DNA from: Sphingomonas sp. CCH9-E2
Lineage (GTDB): Bacteria; Pseudomonadota; Alphaproteobacteria; Sphingomonadales; Sphingomonadaceae
Assembly: GCF_001557215.1 (NCBI RefSeq)
Contig: NZ_LSJM01000414.1
Coordinates: 1 to 19,091, forward strand
Reading direction: 5' to 3'
Length of the DNA: 19,091 nucleotides
Numbering within the stretch: the first letter of the stretch is position 1; each line of letters begins with the position of its first letter. Shown piece after piece: positions 15,389-19,091 of this stretch. The position numbers and the translations under genes were made by a program. The notes below the pieces were generated by a model, which saw nothing but the letters and a program-made list of their open reading frames with translations, ran no database searches and was not told the DNA's origin.

Positions 15389-15945
15389 CAATCCTTGCCC
15401 GCGTATTGAATTAGCATCGTCATTGCCTTGGCCATCTGCTTCTCGACGCCCGAGACGGACATGCCGGTCCGTTCGGCGATTTCGTAGTAGCTGAGGCCGT
15501 CGAGGCGATGCGCCATGAATATTTCCCGAGTCTTGGGCTTCATCCGACGCATTACCGCCTCGATGCGCGCGAGACTATCGCGTGCTTCGAGTCGTGACAC
15601 TTCATTCGCCACCGAAATGGCGTCTTCTTCGAACGGGACGTGCAACAGCTCGCCCCGGCCCGCCGCGCTCTTTGCACGGTCGCGCAGCAGGTTGCGAGCC
15701 ACTTGCCGCAGAAAAGCCCGGGGCCGCGCGATCGGTTCGCTTCGCCCCTGCTCGCTTTGCGCAACGCGGAGAAAGACCTCCTGGGCCACATCGCCGGCGT
15801 CCTCGGGATTGGACCGGTAGCGCGTGATGAACCGGACCAATGCGTGGCGCTCATTTCGGTAGATCATCTCGATCCCGAGCGGGCTCGCACTCGCGTCGTC
15901 GGGGTCGTTGAACGCCGGAACGGTCGAGGGCGCGGGCGGCGACAT
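15388..15945 (-). CDS. FecI-like ECF sigma factor
   Basis: This is a 185-residue RNA polymerase sigma factor of the ECF type. Sigma region 2 covers about 26-95 (IYRNERHALVRFITRYRSNPEDAGDVAQEVFLRV and FLRQVARNLLRDRAK). Region 4 covers about 125-180 (MKPKTREIFMAHRLDGLSYYEIAERTGMSVSGVEKQMAKAM). It should direct transcription of the receptor and isopeptidase genes when FecR signals. I take the ATG at 15945, which has GGGGA about eight bases upstream; the frame also opens at a TTG at 15966. It is the first gene of the four-gene minus-strand module that converges on the lasso biosynthesis operon. Confidence 0.93.
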   Translation of the reverse strand: MSPPAPSTVPAFNDPDDASASPLGIEMIYRNERHALVRFITRYRSNPEDAGDVAQEVFLRVAQSEQGRSEPIARPRAFLRQVARNLLRDRAKSAAGRGELLHVPFEEDAISVANEVSRLEARDSLARIEAVMRRMKPKTREIFMAHRLDGLSYYEIAERTGMSVSGVEKQMAKAMTMLIQYAGKD

Positions 15946-15995
15946 CAAGCGTCCCCGCACCGGCAAAGATGTTCTTCGGCCACCAACGCCACCGC

Positions 15996-16033
15996 CCCGT
16001 CTCCCACAAGCGAGACGGGCCGGCAGAAGCCGG
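15996..16033. repeat. Two adjacent palindromes upstream of the sigma factor gene
   Basis: CCCGTCTC (15996-16003) and GAGACGGG (16012-16019) pair around the loop CCACAAGC. CCGGC (16020-16024) and GCCGG (16029-16033) pair around AGAA immediately after. They lie about 50-90 bases before the sigma factor start. The first resembles the GC hairpins with a CTTG/CAAG loop that are scattered in sphingomonad genomes, so an interspersed repeat is the simplest reading. A structured leader RNA is the alternative. Confidence 0.45.
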
Positions 16034-16475
16034 GTGTTGAGAACAAGTTTGAGGACTTGCGCCGACGCCTTTAGCCGCGAACGGCCTGAACATACGCGTC
16101 GGCCACCCGGCCGCTAGTGCCTGGATAGGGATCTCAAACGAGGTTCTCACGCCTCGGCGCCACACTTTGAGCGGCGCATTCCAAGACTAGGATTGGAACG
16201 GTTCAAAAGGCAAGCCAATCGCAAAAGCAAGGAATCGCAACCACTTCGGACAAATCTTCGCAGGGACTGCGACCTAAAAGTCGCACGCGCCGCAGGCGCC
16301 ACAAACAGACGCACCCTTGCAGGCGGACGGCCGTCGCGGCGGCGTGCGCGCGGGCCTGTGGGCCAGCCGCCGCCGTGACCCCCGGCCGGTCGCAAGCGTG
16401 CCACGCGGGCCAAAGAAGCGCGGACCCTGACGCCTTCGCAGAAGGCGCAGCGCACGCACCATTAGTCCCCCGCGT
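16034..16475. other. Gene-free stretch between the sigma factor gene and the broken methyltransferase gene
   Basis: No gene is supported here. Frames open on both strands give only Arg- and Pro-rich translations without domains. The promoter of the sigma factor operon should lie in this part or just to its left, but I could not assign -35 and -10 boxes. Two hairpins are visible: TGCGAC-CTAAAA-GTCGCA at 16268-16285, and CGCCTTC-GCA-GAAGGCG at 16431-16447. The second lies about 30 bases past the end of the methyltransferase gene and may mark its transcript end, without a T-run. No further lasso precursor was found. Confidence 0.5.
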
Positions 16476-18597
16476 TCAGCGTCGCCGCGCCCAGATTCGA
16501 TACGTATCTCCGAACACCTCGGGATGTTCAGTTTCAAAGTGATGCAGAGCCGCGATGTCCTGGACTGCGGTCGCGCCAGCTTGCCCTGATAAAAATCTCG
16601 TCCGGTCGCTTTCGTGGCCGAACTCGATACCCAAAAAATCCAACGCGGCATTGTGCAGCATTTCAGCTACCTGCGGCAGCGTAAAGCGATGTTCGTTAAC
16701 ATGAAACACGAGGTCACGGCAGTCCGACGTGGTCCAAAAATCGGATGCAGGACTCAAGATCGCTTCGAGCTCTGGCGGCTTGTGTACCATGAGGTCGCGC
16801 CGCAGCGACCGAATACCGTTGACCGTCGCCGGATACCCTAGCCGATCGATATACGCGCGCGCTTCTACCACAGCCCGCCGACCGATTTGGCTGTAAAGAC
16901 CAAGCGATATTGGGGCATTCGGCTTGAGAAGGTTGGCAAGCACTGCAAGTCCCGCACATGGATTCGCCTGTCTTGCGGGCAGCATAGGCAAGACTAGCTG
17001 CGCTCAGATCGACAGCCAGGACCGAAGCTCGCTCGTAGCTGTTAACGACGCGCATCACCTCCAGCCCGGTGCCGCAACCCGCGATCAATATCCGTGGATT
17101 GACAACGTCTCGCAACTCCTTTGGGTGAAGGTGCGGAAGCGCGCGCCTCAACGCATATTTGAAGGGGAGCGGATCCCGGGCATTGCAGCGGGTCCAGCGG
17201 GGATAGGGGCTCTCCTCATATTGTCCTTGGACCGCCAGCGAAGTCGCATCCGTCACGGGCTTCAATACCGGGAGCTGCGCGCGGATTTCAGCTTCCTGGC
17301 TGGGCTCCGCGAGTTGCTCGCGGAGAACATCAACGAGTTCCGGCAACCCGCCCATGACAAGGCGCGGCGCTAGAGAAGTATGTATCAATGGCCTGTAGGC
17401 GGCGACGATCGCAACACCAAACACGTCTCCCGCGCGTTCACCGATGTCGCTTCGGTCTAGCGCGTGGATGAGCTTGTCGATCCGTTCTTCTTCGTCGAGG
17501 GTCGCATAATAGGCGTATTCGTTGAGGAACGATTGATGCGCGAGGCAAATCGTCAATTCGAGCTCATCATCACCGATTGCGAGCGATCCCTCGGCTGCCG
17601 CAAGCAAGTCCGACCGAAGCTGTACGAGAAGCCGCTCAACCGGCCCGCTCGGAACTGGAGCGGTGGCCAGAAGCTTGCGGAATAGTTTGTCTCCCACGAG
17701 ACGCGACGCGGTGACGGGATCGCCTTGCAGCAGCGACGCGATATCTCCATGGCAGTCGTCGATTCGGTCCAACAAACCGGCGACTTCGTCATCGTGCTTT
17801 AGAAAAGCGATGGCAGCAGTCGCTATATTCCGTGGATTGACGGCACTGCGATCGAACAGCGCCATCAGGATACGACGAAACCGCTCGCCTTGCGGCGCCA
17901 CGCTAGTGTGCCGCAGACCGCTTGCCAGGAGGTTCCAGAGACTGGCGTCGTCAGGGCGCGCTTCGATTGCATGGGAGAGCGCTTCAAACCCCGCCAGACC
18001 TTCGCCAATCTGCAGATTGGCGCTCCCGAGGTTCGCCATGAGGCTTGGATAAAGCGAGTGGCCGGGCGGGATCGCCGCCAAGGCACTCAGGAAATTCGGG
18101 ATCGCGGCTGCCGGCGCGCCGCGCCGCAACTGCAAGAGGCCGAGACCGTGCAAGGCGGAGGGCAGTCTTGGGGCAAGCTTGAGCGCCTTTTCGAGATGCC
18201 GTTCAGCCTCATCCTCGCGCCCGATCATGAGGAGGGATTCCGCCGCCAAAGCGAGGGCTTCGGCAAAATCCGGCTTGAGCGCCGCGGCGCGCTGGAAGCA
18301 GGGAACGGCCAGCGCGTAGGCGCCCGAGCGGCGATGGGCCTCTCCCAGGTTGAAACGCAAGAACGGGCTCTTGGGCTCCGCGGCCACGGCGCGCTTGAAA
18401 AGCGGTATCGCCTCGTCGAGGCGTTGGCTCTCCATCGTCGCGCTGGCGAGCAGATTGAGCGCGTTGGCGTCACCGGGCGCCAGATTCAGCGCCACGCGGG
18501 CCTCATCGGTGGCGTGGGTCCACCGCCCCGCGCCGAAATGCTCGGCCGCCGACCGCAGCGCTTGAACGAAGAGCTGACGACGCGCTTTGTCCTCCAT
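16476..18597 (-). pseudogene. Disrupted TPR-repeat / class I SAM methyltransferase gene
   Basis: The gene encodes tetratricopeptide repeats over roughly its first 280 residues (repeats with ALNLLASATMESQRLDEAI and FLRFNLGEAHRRSGAYALAV). A linker follows, then a Rossmann methyltransferase with the SAM motif RILIAGCGTGLEV and acidic motif VLAVDLS. After AARKTG, near 16980, this frame turns into unrelated residues. The methyltransferase resumes in another frame with NPCAGLAVLANLLKPN and SLGLYSQIGRRAVVEARAYI and runs to 16476. The middle of the fold (about 40 residues, with the usual FDVIE...GVLHH part) is absent, so a deletion with frameshift has removed it. The start at 18597 has GAGG six bases upstream; an ATG at 18609 overlaps the previous stop. 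A truncated TPR protein may still be made. Confidence 0.85.
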
Positions 18598-18605
18598 CGC
18601 TCGCC

Positions 18606-19091
18606 TCATGCCTCGTTCCGACCGTGCTTTGCCGGCTGCTGCGGAGTCGGATGCCGGGAAAGCAAAGCCATGCGCAGGAGATCGCCGAGGAATTTGAAGT
18701 TGACGGCGAAAAGTGTTGTCGCAAGCGCCAAGTAAGCCCAAGCCAGCCAGGTCAGGGTCTCGATCGTCGCCGGGACGTTACCGAGAAAGCGCAAGGCCAG
18801 TCCCACTTGGGCAAGGAACAGGACAGCCAGCGCGAAAGCGCCCCACAGATGGAGGCGCAGTCGCAAAAGCAGGGCGATGCCAAATAGCGACTGGGCGGCT
18901 GTAAGAAAGAATTCCTCGTGCTGGCGCCCGTCGAGTGGAAGCGCGGTGAGGCCCCCGGCGCCGAGCGACATTGCCAGTGGCAACATGCCGACGAGCAATG
19001 TCCATTGATTGATCTTGTCCGAGATCATCGTGGTGAGCCCAGAAGCGGCACGGCCGGACAGCACGAACAGGATTGCGATCGTCACGGCGGG
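18606..19091 (-). CDS. Membrane exchanger, sodium/calcium-exchanger-like, C-terminal part (partial)
   Basis: The visible 161 codons are the C-terminal end of a polytopic inner-membrane protein; the 5' part lies beyond the window. The segment TTMISDKINQWTLLVGMLPLAMSLGAG and the later ALPLDGRQHEEFFLTAAQSLFGIALLL resemble the second half of bacterial cation/calcium exchanger-type proteins. At least four hydrophobic segments are visible, followed by a short basic tail. The frame is open to the window edge, so a GTG at 19085 is not taken as the real start. The stop overlaps an ATG of the methyltransferase gene (18606-18609), so the two were probably one operon. The ion transported is not known. 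Confidence 0.75.
   Translation of the reverse strand, partial: PAVTIAILFVLSGRAASGLTTMISDKINQWTLLVGMLPLAMSLGAGGLTALPLDGRQHEEFFLTAAQSLFGIALLLRLRLHLWGAFALAVLFLAQVGLALRFLGNVPATIETLTWLAWAYLALATTLFAVNFKFLGDLLRMALLSRHPTPQQPAKHGRNEA

Overview
The window looks like chromosomal DNA of a sphingomonad-type alphaproteobacterium. The GC content is high, short GC-rich palindromes lie between genes, and the gene content fits: a long-form aminopeptidase P, a LuxI/LuxR pair with a linked PhyH-type oxygenase, and an isopeptidase-type lasso peptide locus with a FecI/FecR/TonB-receptor module. The genus cannot be fixed from the sequence alone.

Layout. Positions 1-2534 carry housekeeping genes: an M24 aminopeptidase P, a VOC/glyoxalase-fold protein and a 42-residue basic protein on the minus strand. 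A tRNA-Thr(GGT) with encoded CCA follows at 2635-2709. About 680 bases after it hold no gene I can defend, and part of this stretch is poorer in GC. Positions 3391-6318 carry luxR, a hairpin that contains the luxI ribosome binding site, luxI, a phytanoyl-CoA-dioxygenase-like gene and a GntR-type regulator. The last three are tightly packed and probably one operon. Positions 6319-9264 are a lasso peptide biosynthesis operon: an AT-rich regulatory region, two tandem precursor genes each followed by a GC hairpin, the B protein (leader-binding domain plus leader peptidase) and the C protein (macrolactam synthetase). Positions 9238-15945 on the minus strand form a convergent module in the order sigma factor, FecR anti-sigma, TonB-dependent receptor with STN domain, lasso isopeptidase. 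Beyond a 530-base gene-free stretch lie a TPR-methyltransferase gene broken by an internal deletion (16476-18597) and the C-terminal part of a membrane exchanger that runs off the window end.

How it may work together. The precursors are predicted to give two 21-residue lasso peptides with 8-residue macrolactam rings (Gly1 to Asp8 in the first, Gly1 to Glu8 in the second). No ABC exporter is present. The receptor, sigma and anti-sigma genes suggest the cell senses and re-imports a lasso peptide, and the isopeptidase would then open the ring. The quorum-sensing genes, and especially the GntR gene ending 93 bases before the first precursor, suggest that population density controls the locus. A perfect 17-base palindrome in that 93-base gap is the best candidate operator. 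The peptides themselves and the quorum-sensing link are the parts most likely to be undescribed. The enzyme families and the general architecture are known.
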